DNA of 64,000 bases from Lepisosteus oculatus (lineage: Eukaryota; Chordata; Actinopteri; Semionotiformes; Lepisosteidae). Position 1 is the first letter of the stretch. Every line of letters begins with the position of its first letter. The notes below the pieces were generated by a model. It saw nothing but the letters and a program-made list of their open reading frames with translations. It did not search any database and had not been told where the DNA came from. Made by a program: the position numbers and the translations under genes. The stretch lies in NCBI RefSeq assembly GCF_040954835.1, contig NC_090709.1, positions 44,896,490 through 44,960,489 of the forward strand, written 5' to 3'. This document shows positions 8,614 to 21,059 of this stretch, piece after piece.

Positions 8614-9030
8614 AAGGCTGCTGCTGGGAGAGGTGTGAGTGGGGCCAGCAGGGGGCGCTCTCACCCTGCGGTCTGTGGGGGTCCTGATGCCCCAGTATAG
8701 TGACGGGGGACACTGGACTGTAAACAGGCGCCGTCCTTCGGATGAGACGTCAAACCAACTCTCTGTGCTCGTTAACAATCCCGGGGTGTCTCTGGAGAAG
8801 AGTAGGGGTGTTACCCCAGTGTCCTGGCCTGATTCCCCCCCTGGTCTTGACCCATCATGGCCTCCTAATCACCCCCCCCTCTCTGAACTGGCTCCATCCC
8901 TCTGCTCTCCTCCCCACTGAGAGCTGCTGTGTGCTGAGCGGACTGGAACATCATCCAGGTGGGGGCTGCACACTGGGGGGGCTGGAGGGGATCCCCCTGA
9001 CCTGGGAAGAGCTCTGAGGGGAGAGTCCAG
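8614..9030 (+). repeat. 5'-truncated SINE (5S-derived family), unit 1
   Basis: About 0.42 kb containing GTGGGGCCAGCAGGGGGCGC, CAGTATAGTGACGGGGGACA, TTCGGATGAGACGTCAAACC and GGGGTGTTACCCCAGTG. The same body follows a 5S-rRNA-like head near 51.39 kb and occurs in reverse with a TATATAAGTG tail at 43.03-43.47 kb. Here the head is missing. A copy sits after the gene in every unit with a 3' end, so it was duplicated with the unit. Confidence 0.75.
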
Positions 9031-9340
9031 ACTTATTAATTATTATTATTATTCGTGCTGCACTGGGCTTCAGTCCTGGCAGTGAGAGGGGGACTCTGTG
9101 ATCAGGACAGATACTTATGACTGTATAATAACACACGATAGAAATGGAAAACAGGGTAGCGCTGTAGTCTCTTCGAAACGTTTTGAACTGCCAGAAGAAG
9201 TTTTCACAACCCGGACTCGTGAAGGTACAGGTCTTCTCCCTTCGTCCGGAGCAAGGTGTATCGTGTCCTGGTGATTTCTCCCGTTTCGAACGGAGTCTAA
9301 TGTCGCGTTTCTACTTTATTAGAGAGAGGCACTGAACATC
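9031..9340. other. Intergenic spacer between units 1 and 2
   Basis: Unique-looking spacer with a short TTATTATTATT run, AGTCTCTTCGAAACGTTTTG and ACCCGGACTCGTGAAGG. It repeats, nearly unchanged, at the start of units 1, 2, 3, 7 and 8. I see no coding exon. Confidence 0.7.
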
Positions 9341-10177
9341 CTATGATGGACTGGTGTCCTGTCCAGGGTGTGTGAGTGTGTGTGTGTCCTGTGATGGACT
9401 GGTGTTCTATCCAGAGTGTGTGTGTCCTGTGCTGGACTGGTGTCCTGTCCAGGGTGTTTGAGTGTGTGTGTGTCCTGTGATGGACTGGTGTCCTGTCCAG
9501 GGTGTGTGAGTGTGTGTGTCCTGTGATGGACTGCTGTCCTGTCCAGTGTTTGTATGTGTGTCCTTTGATGGACTGGTGTCCTGTCCAGGGTGTGTGTGTC
9601 CTGTGATGGACTGGTGTTCTATCCAGGGTGTGTGTGTCCTGTGATGGACTGGTGTCCTGTCCAGGATGTGTGAGTGTGTGTGTCCTGTGATGGACTGGTG
9701 TCCTGTCCAGGGTGTGTGAGTGTGTGTGTGTCCTGTGATGGACTGCTGTCCTGTCCAGGGTTTGTATGTGTGTCCTTTGATGGACTGGTGTTCTGTCTAG
9801 GGTGTGTGTGTCCTTTGATGGACTGGTGTTCTGTCCAGGGTGTGTGTGTCCTGTGATGGACTGGTATCCTGTGAAGGACTGGTGTCCTGTCCAGGGTGTG
9901 TGTGTACTGTGATGGACTGGTATCCTGTGAAGGACTGGTGTCCTGTCCAGGGTGTGTGTGTGTGTCCTGTGATGGACTGGTGTCCTGTCCAGGGTGTGTG
10001 TGTGTCCTGTGATGGACTGGTGTCCTGTCCAGGGTGTGTGTGTGTCCTGTGATGGACTGGTATCCTGTGAAAGACTGGTGTCCTGTCCAGGGTGTGTGTG
10101 TGTCCTGTGATGGACTGGTATCCTGTGAAAGACTGGTGTCCTGTCCAGGGTGTGTGTGTGTCCTGTGATGGACTGGT
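9341..10177. repeat. TG-rich intergenic minisatellite, unit 2
   Basis: About 18-20 units of the GATGGACTGG / CTGTCCAGGG type, including variants with TATCCTGTGAAGGACTGG. It is nearly identical in order to the unit 3 array, which indicates recent copying. Confidence 0.9.
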
Positions 10178-11095
10178 GGATCACAATATTAATTCTCCTC
10201 CTTGATTCCCTCCTTCATCGCCAGAGTGAAAGCGGGACACGGCAGTAAAAGCTCAGCCCTGCGGGTGGTGGTCCTCTCGGCCACACGGGGGCGCTGTGGC
10301 CCCACGGGGGGGTTATGTTCAAGTCCCGCTGGGAATCGCACCGACGCGGCGGAGTTCGTGAACGTCCCAGACACCAAGAAAACGAGAGAGAGAGAGAAAA
10401 GGTCGTTTTCGGGGTTCAAGAAGCAACCCCGAGATTCAGGGAGTTTCCCCGCTGAGCTTACTCTGCCGAAAACACGCAGGTTTTATTTTTTTCCCGTGCC
10501 CCCCCCTCACACAGGCCGTTTCTGTAGCGTGAAGTTGTGTTTTTTTGCGCGGCGGTCGGTGAGGGGCGAAATTTTATTTATTTTTTTTCCCACGGTTTGA
10601 AACAGAAACGGCCGGGTGGTGTTGTAGAGAGGTCGACGTGCCTGGGTTTCCTCGTCTACCGAAGCCCGTTTTTTTTTGGGGGGGGGGTCGTGAGGTCCCA
10701 CGCAGCGCTCGGAAAAGAAAATGGCGTCTCTTTTCCCCGCAGGACGGGGGGGACCCGTGTTTTTTGGACGTGGCGTGGCCCGAAATGTCCGCCCTTGGGC
10801 GCTAGAGGGGGGTGGAGTTTGGTCTTTCTTTGACTTGGGGGTCGGGGGGGTTGCTAATTTCACTGAACCCCACCCCACGGAAACCCGTGTTGGACGTGGG
10901 GGTGCTGAATGCGCCCTCGACGTGATTTTGTCTTTAAATTCAAGTGCAGCTTTTGTCACCCTTGGGCCGGAAACAGCTGGACCCGTTTCCCCTGCCTGTC
11001 CGAGGTGGCGACTACCGGGGTCGTACAGGGACACCCGGCTGGCCGCCGAGAGTTGGAAAAATAAAATGTCCGCCCCCCCAAAAAAAACAACCCCG

Positions 11096-11272
11096 AAAAA
11101 TGGCGGCCATTTTTGTTTCGCGGCCGAGCCGTGAGCGCGTCGGGGGCTGACGTCACGGGGGCGTCACAATGAGCCGACTGACGTCACAGAGCGGCGGATT
11201 CTAGCGGGGGGCGGCGCCGGAGCCCCGTGAGCTCAGAGGAGTGAAGAGAGAGGAGGAGGAAAGAACTATATA
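11096..11272 (+). promoter_or_regulatory. Promoter of gene copy 2
   Basis: Paired ATGGC motif at 11096-11114, TGACGTCA at 11148-11155 and 11179-11186, TATATA at 11267-11272, and donor after 11316. Spacing is the same as in copy 1. Confidence 0.65.
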
Positions 11273-11667
11273 GCGCTTAATAAACAGAATCGCTCTTCAG
11301 TATCCCCGTGAAATCGGTAAGTCAGTCAAAAGCGCCGCTGGCAAGAAATAACAAAATAAGTGGAGAAATAAGTTGTTTTATTTTTACCGTTACTCCACTC
11401 TTATGGGTGTGATCGTGCTGTAAAAAGATATTGAGAGGAGCTGCACCTCTACACAGAGGGTGGTGGGGGTGGGGAACAGGCCGCCCAGTCCGTGTGGTTG
11501 AAGCCGATACCCTGGCTTCTCTCCAGACACAGCTGGGTGAGCTCCTCCAGTCAGGACAGGAGGCTCTTCTGTACACAGAGGGGGGCGGGGGTGGGGAACA
11601 AGCCGCCCAGCTGTGTGGCTCCGCCCCCTCCCCTCCCCTCTGTGACTCTGCTTGTCTCGGCAGGACG

Positions 11668-14387
11668 ATGGACCGACAGAGATGCCGCACGGCCGTGCGC
11701 GGTCGCAGCAGGACCCGGGCCCGGCGAGGCGTCGTAAGTCCTCCCCTCCCGCCCGCCGTCCAGCGTCCAGTGTCCAGCCCTCCTCCGACTGGCCTCTCCG
11801 CCCCCAGCAGCGCTCGCTGTATTATAATAATAATAATAATAAACTTCACTGATAGAGCACCTTTCACACACATAGCAGCGCAAAGCGCTTGACAGACCAG
11901 GTCTCACGGTAACACCTCCAGACGAGGAGAGACACTTCCAGTGGTGATCTTGACTGAGGACGCGCCTCGGCTCAAGAGACAGGGTCGCGGGTCCATTATG
12001 GCCTTCTGAGAGTACAGATTGCCTCTGGACGTCCCAGACTCTTCCTGGACACACTGGACACACTCACCTGTCCAGACTCTTCCTGGACACACTGTAGAGA
12101 CTCACCTGTCCAGACTTTCACTGGACACACTGTACACACTCACCTGTCATGACTCTCACTGGACACACTGTACACACTCACCTGTCCAGACTCTCACTGG
12201 ACACACTGGACACACTCGCCTGTCCAGACTCTTACTGGACACACTGTACACACTCACCTGTCCAGACTCTCACTGGACACACTGGACACACTCACCTGTC
12301 CAGACTCTCACTGGACACACTGTACACACTCACCTGTCCAGACTCTCACTGGACACACTCACCTGTCCAGACTCTCACTGGACACACTGGACACACTCAT
12401 CTGTCCAGACTCTCACTGGACACACTGTAGAGACTCACCTGTCCAGACTCTTACTGGACACACTGGACACACTCGCCTGTCCAGACTTTTACTGGACACA
12501 CTGGACACACTCGCCTGTCCAGACTCTCACTGGACACACTGGACACACTCACCTGTCCAGACTCTCACTGGACACACTGTAGAGACTCACCTGTCCAGAC
12601 TCTCACTGGACACACTGTACACACTCACCTGTCCAGACTCTTACTGGACACACTGTAGAGACACACTCATCTGTCCAGACTCTCACTGGACACACTGTAC
12701 ACACTCACCTGTCCACACTCTCACTGGACACACTGTACACACTCACCTGTCCACACTCTCACTGGACACACTGTAGAGACTGCCCAAGGCCCCTAGTCTC
12801 GACACGACTGGGCTGGGCTGTGTGGTTAGAGCTGTCTCAGAGATGGGCTGTCTGGCGTCTTCACAGGTCACACCGGTCAGGCCGAACCCGGACTGGCAGC
12901 GGGAGAGGTCCCGGCCCAAGTCCCGGTGCTTTTCCGTAAGTCTGACCCGGTCGCCTTCCGCGAGACTGGACCGGCCGCCCTGTGGTGGGCCCGGTGCCCC
13001 ACATCTACCCTACAGCTCCCCACACTGACCCCTAAACTCCCGATACCCCACAGCTCCCCACACTGACCCCTAAACTCCCGATACCCTACAGCTCCCCACA
13101 CTGACCCCTAAACTCCCGATACCCTACAGCTCCCCACACTGACCCCTAAACTCCCGATACCCTACAGCTCCCCACTCTGACCCCTAAACTCCCGATACCC
13201 TACAGCTCCCCACACTGACCCCTAAACTCCCGATACCCTACAGCTCCCCACTCTGACCCCTAAACTCCCGATACCCTACAGCTCCCCACACTGACCCCTA
13301 AACTCCCGATACCCTACAGCTCCACACTGACCCCTAAACTCCCGATACCCTACAGCTCCCCACACTGACCCCCACAGTCCTGATGGCCGAGAGGTCTCTG
13401 CTTGCTGTAGTGATTGAGTGAGCTCTGTGGACCTGACCTCTGTCTTGTGTCCTCGTTTCCAGCGTCTCCTAGTGGTCCGGCATTTCAGCAGGCCTGAAGG
13501 TGAGATCTGGGGAGGAGACAGAGCACCCCCTAACACCCCTGAGCTGGGTTACAGGGTAAGACAGCTTCTTACTGTTGGACACACCTGTCCACACTCTTAC
13601 TGGACACACTGGACACACTCGCCTGTCCAGACTCTTAATGGACACACTGGACACACTCGCCTGTCCAGACTCTTACTGGACACACTGTAGAGACACACCC
13701 ACCTGTCCAGACTCTTACTGGACACACTGTACACACTCACCTGTCCAGACTCTCACTGGACACACTGGACACACTCACCTGTCCAGACTCTCACTGGACA
13801 CACTGTCCACACTCACCTGTCCAGACTCTCACTGGACACACTGTCCACACTCACCTGTCCACACTCTCACTGTCCACACTCACCTGTCCAGGCGTAGTCT
13901 CATCCCCCCTGCGTTGTGTCTCCCCCTCTCCCCGCTGGACAGAATCCCGAGGTGTCTTCGTGTCTCCCCGAGCTCGTCCAGAAGCTGGAGAGGGCGGCCG
14001 AGCTGCAGCTGGAGCTCCCGGGGTCGCCCGGCTCGTCCCGCTCGGGCTCGCCCGGCTCGTTCCGCTCGGTGTCCCCCCCGTCTTCGCCCGAGAGCCCCCT
14101 CCGCCCCCCGCCCCCGGCCCCCCCCTCCGGCCCCCTCAGGCCCCTGACCGCCCCGCCCCGCCGCCCCCCCTTCCTCGCCGCCATGCCCCTCGAGCCCCCC
14201 CTGCTGCCCGGGGCGGTGCCCCTGCCCCTGCCCCCACCCGTCCTGCCCCCCATCGCCCGCCCGGCCCCGCCAGGCCCCGCCTGGGGCTCCCCGGTGCGGA
14301 GGGCAAGGAGAGAGGCTGAGATGTCTGACGAGGCAAGTGGGGCAGAGTCTGTCCGTCTGTCCGCCTGTCCGTCTGTCTGTCCGTCCA

Positions 14388-14437
<50 letters not shown>

Positions 14438-17400
14438 CATCCGTCTGTCTGTCTGTCTGTCCTTCTGTCCATCTGTCCTGCTGTCCTTTTCTCTGTCCAT
14501 CTTTCCTTCTGTCCATCTGTCCCTTTCACTGTCCTTCTGTCTTTCTGTTCTTTTCTCTGTCCATCTGTCCTTCTGATTTCTGTTCTTTTCTCTGTCCATC
14601 TGTCCGTCTGTCTTTCTGTCTGTCTGTCCTTCTATCCTTCTATCTTTCTATCCATCTGTCCTTCTGTCCTTTTCTCTGTCCATCTTTCCTTCTGTCCATC
14701 TGTCCCTTTCACTGTCCTTCTGTCTTTCTGTTCTTTTCTCTGTCCATCTGTCTTTCTGACTTTCTGTTCTTTTCTCTGTCCATCTGTCCTTCTGTCCATC
14801 TGTCTTTCTGTCCGTCTGTCCGTCTATCCTTCTATCTTTCTATCCATCTGTCCTTCTGTCCTTTTCTCTGTCCATCTTTCCTTCTGTCCATCTGTCCCTT
14901 TCACTGTCCTTCTGTCTTTCTGTTCTTTTCTCTTTCCATCTGTCCTTCTGACTTTCTGTTCTTTTCTCTGTCCATCTGTCTGTCCGTCCATCTGTCTGTC
15001 TGTCCATCTGTCCCTCTGTCCTTCTGTCCTTTTCTCTGTCCATCTTTCCTTCTGTCCATCTGTCCCTTTCACTGTCCTTCTGTCTTTCTGTTCTTTTCTC
15101 TGTCCATCTGTCCTTCTGACTTTCTGTTCTTTTCTCTGTCCATCTGTCCTTCAGTCCATCTGTCTTTCTGTCCTTTTCTCTCTTTCTGTCCATCAGTCCA
15201 TCTGTCCTTTTCTCTGTCTTTTTGTCCGTCTGTACTTCTCTCTTTCTGTCTTTCTGTCCTTCTGTCTGAGTCTCTGTGTTTGTCCCTCTCTCCCTGTCTC
15301 TCTCCCTGTGTCTCTCCGTGTGTCTCCCTGCTCTCTGTCTGTCCTGCGTTGTCCCAGCTGGGTCTCCCTCCCTGTGTCTCCCTGCTCTCTGTCTGTCCTG
15401 CGTTGTCCCAGCTGGGCCTGTCTCCACGGCTCTCTGCCTTCAGCTCTGTTCGCCGATGTCCCGCCAGCCCGTCTCTCTCTCAGCCTGTCTCTTGACTTGC
15501 AGGAGGAAGAGGAGGTGGAGACAGCTCCTCCGGCAGGAGAGAGGAAGGAGGTCAGTGCTGGTCCCACCCTGCCCCCTGTCCTGTCTGTGGTGGAGTTTCG
15601 CCGTCTTCTCTGTCCCTGGGTCTCAGTGTCTCTCTCTCTTTCAGCCCTGTCTGTCAGTGTCTCTCTCTCGGCCTGCTGTCTGTCTGTCCCTGCCTCTCTG
15701 TCTCTCTCTCTTTCAGCCCTGTCTGTCAGTGTCTCTCTCGGCCTGCTGTCTGCCTGTCCCTGCCTCTCTGTCTCTCTCTCTTTCAGCCCTGTCTGTCAGT
15801 GTCTCTCTCGGCCTGCTGTCTGCCTGTCCCTGCCTCTCTGTCTCTCTCTCTTTCAGCCCTGTCTGTCAGTGTCTCTCTCCTCCTCCTCTCTGTCCTCAGT
15901 GTGTCTCTCTCCTCCTCCTCTCTGTCCTGTGGTGTCCAGGCAGTGTGTCTCTCTCCTCCTCCTCCTCTCTGTCCTGTGGTGTCCAGGCAGTGTGTCTCTC
16001 TCCTCCTCCTCCTCTCTGTCCTGTGGTGTCCAGTGGGTCGGTATTAGTGGGCTACACCCAGGCTCACTCCCTGCGAGTGTGATCTCAGCAGAGTCTCTGT
16101 ACTCTTGGGACACTTGACTCACCTGTCTCTGTCTTTCTCTCCCTGTGCTGTCCCTCTCCTGCCCCCTCTCTCCCTCCTCGGACTCCAGCTGGAGGAGGTC
16201 CAATCACCACCTCCTGTGAGACAGAAGAAAAAGAAGGTGGGTGATGCTCTGATCCTCTCTTTACTCCTGTCCAGTGTCCAGTGTCTGTATGAACCCTTCT
16301 CTCTCTCTCAGTGCAGTGTTCATGTCCTGGAGTGTCCAGTCAGTGTGTCTGTATGAACCCCTCTCTCTCTCAGTGCAGTGTTCATGTCCTGGAGTGTCCA
16401 GTCAGTGTGTCTGTATGAACCCCTCTCTCTCTCAGTGCAGTGTTCATGTCCTGGAGTGTCCAGTCAGTGTGTCTGTATGAACCCCTCTCTCTCTCTCTCA
16501 GTGCAGTGTTCATGTACTGGAGTGTCCAGTCAGTGTGTCTGTATGAACCCCTCTCTCTCTCTCAGTGCAGTGTTCATGTCCTGGAGTGTCCAGTCAGTGT
16601 GTGTGTATGAACCCCTCTTTCTCTCAGTGCAGTGTTCATGTACTGGAGTGTCCAGTCAGTGTGTCTGTGTGAACCCCTCTCTCTCTCTCTCAGTGCAGTG
16701 TTCATGTACTGGAGTGTCCAGTCAGTGTGTCTGTGTGAACCCCTCTCTCTCTCAGTGCAGTGTTCATGTCCTGGAGTGTCCAGTCAGTGTGTCTGTGTGA
16801 ACCCCTCTCTCTCTCTCTCTCTCTCAGTGCAGTGTTCATGTACTGGAGTGTCCAGTCAGTGTGTGTGTATGAACCCCTCTCTCTCTCAGTGCAGTGTTCA
16901 TGTACTGGAGTGTCCAGTCAGTGTGTCTGTATGAACCCCTCTCTCTCTCAGTGCAGTGTTCATGTACTGGAGTGTCCAGTCAGTCAGTGTGTCTGTGTGA
17001 ACCCCTCTCTCTCAGTGCAGTGTTCATGTACTGGAGTGTCCAATCAGTGTGTGTGTATGAACCCCTCTCTCTCTCAGTGCAGTGTTCATGTACTGGAGTG
17101 TCCAGTCAGTGTGTCTGTATGAACCCCTCTCTCTCTCTCAGTGCAGTGTTCATGTCCTGGAGTGTCCAGTCCGACTCTTAACGTGACTCTCCTGTCTCTG
17201 CTTCAGAAGCGCTGGTGCGCCCTTCTTAACTCCCTGAGCTGCGTGTCGGTGGAGACAGAAGACCAGGACGAGCCGATGGAGGTGGCGACCGTAGCTCAGG
17301 AGAGGAAGAGCGAGGGAGAGGAGGAGCTGGCTGCCGGGAAGGACAAGAGGAGGAAGAGGAGGTGCAGGTGAGCAGACAGGGGGGCGCCGCCTGGTCGTGT

Positions 17401-17523
17401 CTGTGATTCAAGGAGGAGTCTCCTCTTGCTGTTTGATGTCATGGTGACGTCTGTGTCTGTGTCCCTCACACCTGCAATAACAATATTCTTTCCAGGTTCC
17501 TTTCCTGGTTCTGTGCCGGCTAA
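11668..17523 (+). CDS. Array gene copy 2: basic, proline-rich protein, about 300 aa, intact
   Basis: Coding exons: 11668-11733, 12867-12935, 13463-13555, 13943-14332, 15503-15550, 16189-16236, 17207-17367, 17496-17523. Lengths match copy 1 exactly, and the 300-codon spliced frame is open. It differs from copy 1 at only a few coding sites: exon 4 has LQLELPGSPG where copy 1 has LHLELPESPG, and SSPESP where copy 1 has SSLESP. Intron 4 again begins GAG then GCAAGT. Intron 4 is 1170 bp, a multiple of three and stop-free, so exons 4 and 5 are also joined by one continuous reading frame through the intron (13916-16117). That frame is read as low-complexity serine/leucine/cysteine repeats, and I take it as a consequence of pyrimidine-rich sequence. 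Function unknown; nuclear location inferred from RQKKKK and KDKRRKRR. Confidence 0.7.
12035..12781. repeat. Intron 1 minisatellite, copy 2
   Basis: About twenty copies of the 38-bp CACCTGTCCAGACTC unit. It follows the copy 1 array closely but has gained and lost single units. Confidence 0.9.
13009..13373. repeat. Intron 2 minisatellite, copy 2
   Basis: About nine to ten copies of the CTAAACTCCCGATACCCTAC unit, one more than in copy 1. Confidence 0.9.
13579..13889. repeat. Intron 3 minisatellite, copy 2
   Basis: About eight copies of the CACCTGTCCAGACTC unit, one fewer than in copy 1. Confidence 0.88.
14347..15416. repeat. Intron 4 repeats, copy 2
   Basis: The same structure as copy 1, with two more GTCT tetramers in the first run (8 bp). 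This brings the intron to a multiple of three. Confidence 0.9.
15616..16034. repeat. Intron 5 repeats, copy 2
   Basis: 70-bp units each ending CTCTCTCTTTCAG, followed by CTCCTCCTCC units. By eye the array matches copy 1 unit for unit. Confidence 0.88.
16268..17170. repeat. Intron 6 minisatellite, copy 2 (about 14 units)
   Basis: 62-bp units with a CT run, CAGTGCAGTGTTCATG and GGAGTGTCCAGTCAGTGTG. It has about four units fewer than copy 1; otherwise the order of variant units is shared. Confidence 0.92.
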
Positions 17524-18138
17524 GATCTGGACTGGACTGGACTGGACTGGACTGGACTGGACTGGAGCTGAGGGACACCAGACGGGACTGGACAGGAGCC
17601 TAGGGACACCAGACTGGACTGGACCGGAGCTGAGAGACACCAGACTGGACTGGACTGGAGCTGAGGGACCCCAGACTGTGCTGGACCGAAGCTGAGGGAC
17701 CCCAGTCTGGACTGAAGCTGAGGGACACCAGACTGTGCTGGACCGAAGCTGAGGGACCCCAGACTGTGCTGGACCGAAGCTGAGGGACCCCAGTCTGGAC
17801 CGAAGCTGAGGGACACCAGACTGTGCTGGACCGAAGCTGAGGGACCCCAGACTGTGCTGGACCGAAGCTGAGGGACCCCAGTCTGGACCGAAGCTGAGGG
17901 ACACCAGACTGTGCTGGACCGAAGCTGAGGGACCCCAGTCTGTGCTGGACCGAAGCTGAGGGACCCCAGACTGGACTGGACTGGAGCTGAGAGACACCAG
18001 ACTGGACTGGACTGGAGCTGAGGGACCCCAGACTGTGCTGGACCGAAGCTGAGGGACCCCAGTCTGGACTGCACTGGAGCTGAGGGACACCAGACTGGAC
18101 TGGAGCTGAGAGACACCAGACTGGACTGGACTGAAGCT
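17524..18138. repeat. 3' UTR minisatellite, copy 2
   Basis: 26-31-bp GAAGCTGAGGGACCCCAG repeats beginning at the stop codon. The array is rearranged internally relative to copy 1. Confidence 0.9.
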
Positions 18139-18166
18139 TGTAATTTTTATTCTTTTGTTAAGGATC

Positions 18167-18172
18167 AATAAA
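18167..18172 (+). promoter_or_regulatory. Polyadenylation signal AATAAA, copy 2
   Basis: AATAAA followed by an A run, at the same place as in copy 1. Confidence 0.65.
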
Positions 18173-18230
18173 AAAAAAATTAAAAAAAATCTGTTTAGCT
18201 TTTGGTTTTTTCCCTCCCCCCCCCCCCCCC

Positions 18231-18644
18231 AAGGTTGCTGCTGGGAGAGGTGTGAGTGGGGCCAGCAGGGGGCGCTCTCACCCTGCGGTCTGTGTGAGTC
18301 CTGATGCCCCAGTATAGTGAGGGGGGACACTGGACTGTAAACAGGCGCCGTCCTTCGGATGAGACGTCAAACCAACTCTCTGTGCTCGTTAACAATCCCG
18401 GGGTGTCTCTGGAGAAGAGTAGGGGTGTTACCCCAGTGTCCTGGCCTGATTCCCCCCCTGGTCTTGACCCATCATGGCCTCCTAATCACCCCCCCCTCTC
18501 TGAACTGGCTCCATCCCTCTGCTCTCCTCCCCACTGAGAGCTGCTGTGTGCTGAGCGGACTGGAGCATCATCCAGGTGGGGGCTGCACACGGGGGGCTGG
18601 AGGGGATCCCCCTGACCTGGGAAGAGCTCTGAGGGGAGAGTCCA
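18231..18644 (+). repeat. 5'-truncated SINE (5S-derived family), unit 2
   Basis: The same truncated element as at 8614-9030, starting AAGGTTGCTGCTGGGAG directly after a C run. Confidence 0.75.
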
Positions 18645-18955
18645 GACTTATTAATTATTATTATTATTCGTGCTGCACTGGGCTTCAGTCCTGGCAGTGA
18701 GAGGGGGACTCTGTGATCAGGACAGATACTTATGACTGTATAATAACACACGATAGAAATGGAAAACAGGGTAGCGCTGTTGTCTCTTCGAAACGTTTTG
18801 AACTGCCAGAAGAAGTTTTCACAACCCGGACTCGTGAAGGTACAGGTCTTCTCCCTTCGTCCGGAGCAAGGTGTATCGTGTCCTGGTGATTTCTCCCGTT
18901 TCGAACGGAGTCTAATGTCGCGTTTCTACTTTATTAGAGAGAGGCACTGAACATC

Positions 18956-19816
18956 CTATGATGGACTGGTGTCCTGTCCAGGGTGTGTGAGTGTGTGTGT
19001 GTCCTGTGATGGACTGGTGTTCTATCCAGAGTGTGTGTGTCCTGTGCTGGACTGGTGTCCTGTCCAGGGTGTTTGAGTGTGTGTGTGTCCTGTGATGGAC
19101 TGGTGTCCTGTCCAGGGTGTGTGAGTGTGTGTGTCCTGTGATGGACTGCTGTCCTGTCCAGTGTTTGTATGTGTGTCCTTTGATGGACTGGTGTCCTGTC
19201 CAGGGTGTGTGTGTCCTGTGATGGACTGGTGTTCTATCCAGGGTGTGTGTGTCCTGTGATGGACTGGTGTCCTGTCCAGGATGTGTGAGTGTGTGTGTCC
19301 TGTGATGGACTGGTGTCCTGTCCAGGGTGTGTGAGTGTGTGTGTGTCCTGTGATGGACTGCTGTCCTGTCCAGGGTTTGTATGTGTGTCCTTTGATGGAC
19401 TGGTGTTCTGTCTAGGGTGTGTGTGTCCTTTGATGGACTGGTGTTCTGTCCAGGGTGTGTGTGTCCTGTGATGGACTGGTATCCTGTGAAGGACTGGTGT
19501 CCTGTCCAGGGTGTGTGTGTACTGTGATGGACTGGTATCCTGTGAAGGACTGGTGTCCTGTCCAGGGTGTGTGTGTGTGTCCTGTGATGGACTGGTGTCC
19601 TGTCCAGGGTGTGTGTGTGTCCTGTGATGGACTGGTGTCCTGTCCAGGGTGTGTGTGTGTCCTGTGATGGACTGGTGTCCTGTCCAGGGTGTGTGTGTGT
19701 GTCCTGTGATGGACTGGTGTCCTGTCCAGGGTGTGTGTGTGTCCTGTGATGGACTGGTATCCTGTGAAAGACTGGTGTCCTGTCCAGGGTGTGTGTGTGT
19801 CCTGTGATGGACTGGT
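18956..19816. repeat. TG-rich intergenic minisatellite, unit 3
   Basis: About 19-20 units of the GATGGACTGG / CTGTCCAGGG type. By eye it shares the order of variant units with unit 2 until the last few units. Confidence 0.9.
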
Positions 19817-20720
19817 GGATCACAATATTAATTCTCCTCCTTGATTCCCTCCTTCATCGCCAGAGTGAAAGCGGGACACGGCAGTAAAAGCTCAGCCCTG
19901 CGGGTGGTGGTCCTCTCGGCCACACGGGGGCGCTGTGGCCCCACGGGGGGGGGGTTATGTTCACGTCCCGCTGGGAATCGCACCGACGCGGCGGAGTTCG
20001 TGAACGTCCCAGACAACAAGAAAACGAGAGAGAGAAAAAAGGTCGTTTTCGGGGTTCAAGAAGCAACCCCGAGATTCAGGGAGTTTCCCCGCTGAGCTTA
20101 CTCTGCCGAAAACACGCAGGTTTTATTTTTTTCCCGTGTCCCCCCTCACACAGGCCGTTTCTGTAGCGTGAAGTTGTGTTTTTTTGCGCGGCGGTCGGTG
20201 AGGGGCGAAATTTTATTTATTTATTTTTTTCCCACGGTCTGAAACAGAAACGGCCGGGTGGTGTTGTAGAGAGGTCGACGTGCCTGGGTTTCCTCGTCTG
20301 CGAAGCCCGTTTTTTTTGGGGGGGGGGGGTCGTGAGGTCCCACGCAGCGCTCGGAAAAGAAAATGGCAGGACGGGGGGGGGACCTGTGTTTTTTGGACGT
20401 GGTCCGAAATTAACGCCCTTGAGCGCTAGAGGGGGGTGGAGGTTGGTCTTTCTTCGACTTGGGGGTCGGGGGGGGTGCTACTTTCACTGAACCCCACCCC
20501 ACGGAAACCCGTGTTGGACGTGGGGGTGCTGAATGCGCCCTCGACGTGATTTTGTCTTTAAATTCAAGTGCAGCTTTTGTCACCCTTGGGCCGGAAACAG
20601 CTGGACCCGTTTCCCCTGCCTGTCCGAGGTGGCGACTACCAGGGTCGTACAGGGACACCCGGCTGGCCGCCGAGAGTTGGAAAAATAAAATGTCCACCCC
20701 CCCAAAAAAAAACAACCGCG

Positions 20721-20897
20721 AAAAATGGCGGCCATTTTTGTTTCGCGGCCGAGCCGTGAGCGCGTCGGGGGCTGACGTCACGGGGGCGTCACAATGAGCC
20801 GCCTGACGTCACAGAGCGGCGGATTCTAGCGGGGGGCGGCGCCGGAGCCCCGTGAGCTCAGAGGAGTGAAGAGAGAGGAGGAGGAAAGACCTATATA
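20721..20897 (+). promoter_or_regulatory. Promoter of gene copy 3
   Basis: Paired ATGGC motif at 20721-20739, TGACGTCA at 20773-20780 and 20804-20811, TATATA at 20892-20897, and exon 0 donor after 20941. Confidence 0.65.
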
Positions 20898-21059
20898 GCG
20901 CTTAATAAACAGAATCGCTCTTCAGTATCCCCGTGAAATCGGTAAGTCAGTCAAAAGCGCCGCTGGCAAGAACTAACAAAGTAAGTGGAGAAATAAGTTG
21001 TTTTTTTTTTACCGTTACTCCACTCTTATGGGTGTGATCGTGCTGTAAAAAGATATTGA

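Noticed and set aside
9297-10184. Minus-strand frames of HRTHTHTLDRTPVHH type (295-304 codons), also at 18912-19823 and 61076-61990
   Set aside because: These are shadows of the TG-rich spacer minisatellite. No splice sites or start context, and they vary freely with repeat number.
17296-18330. Minus-strand frames of SLSFGPAQSGVPQLRS type in the 3' UTR regions
   Set aside because: Complement of the 26-31-bp 3' UTR repeat. They run antisense into exon 7 and the SINE and have no independent support.
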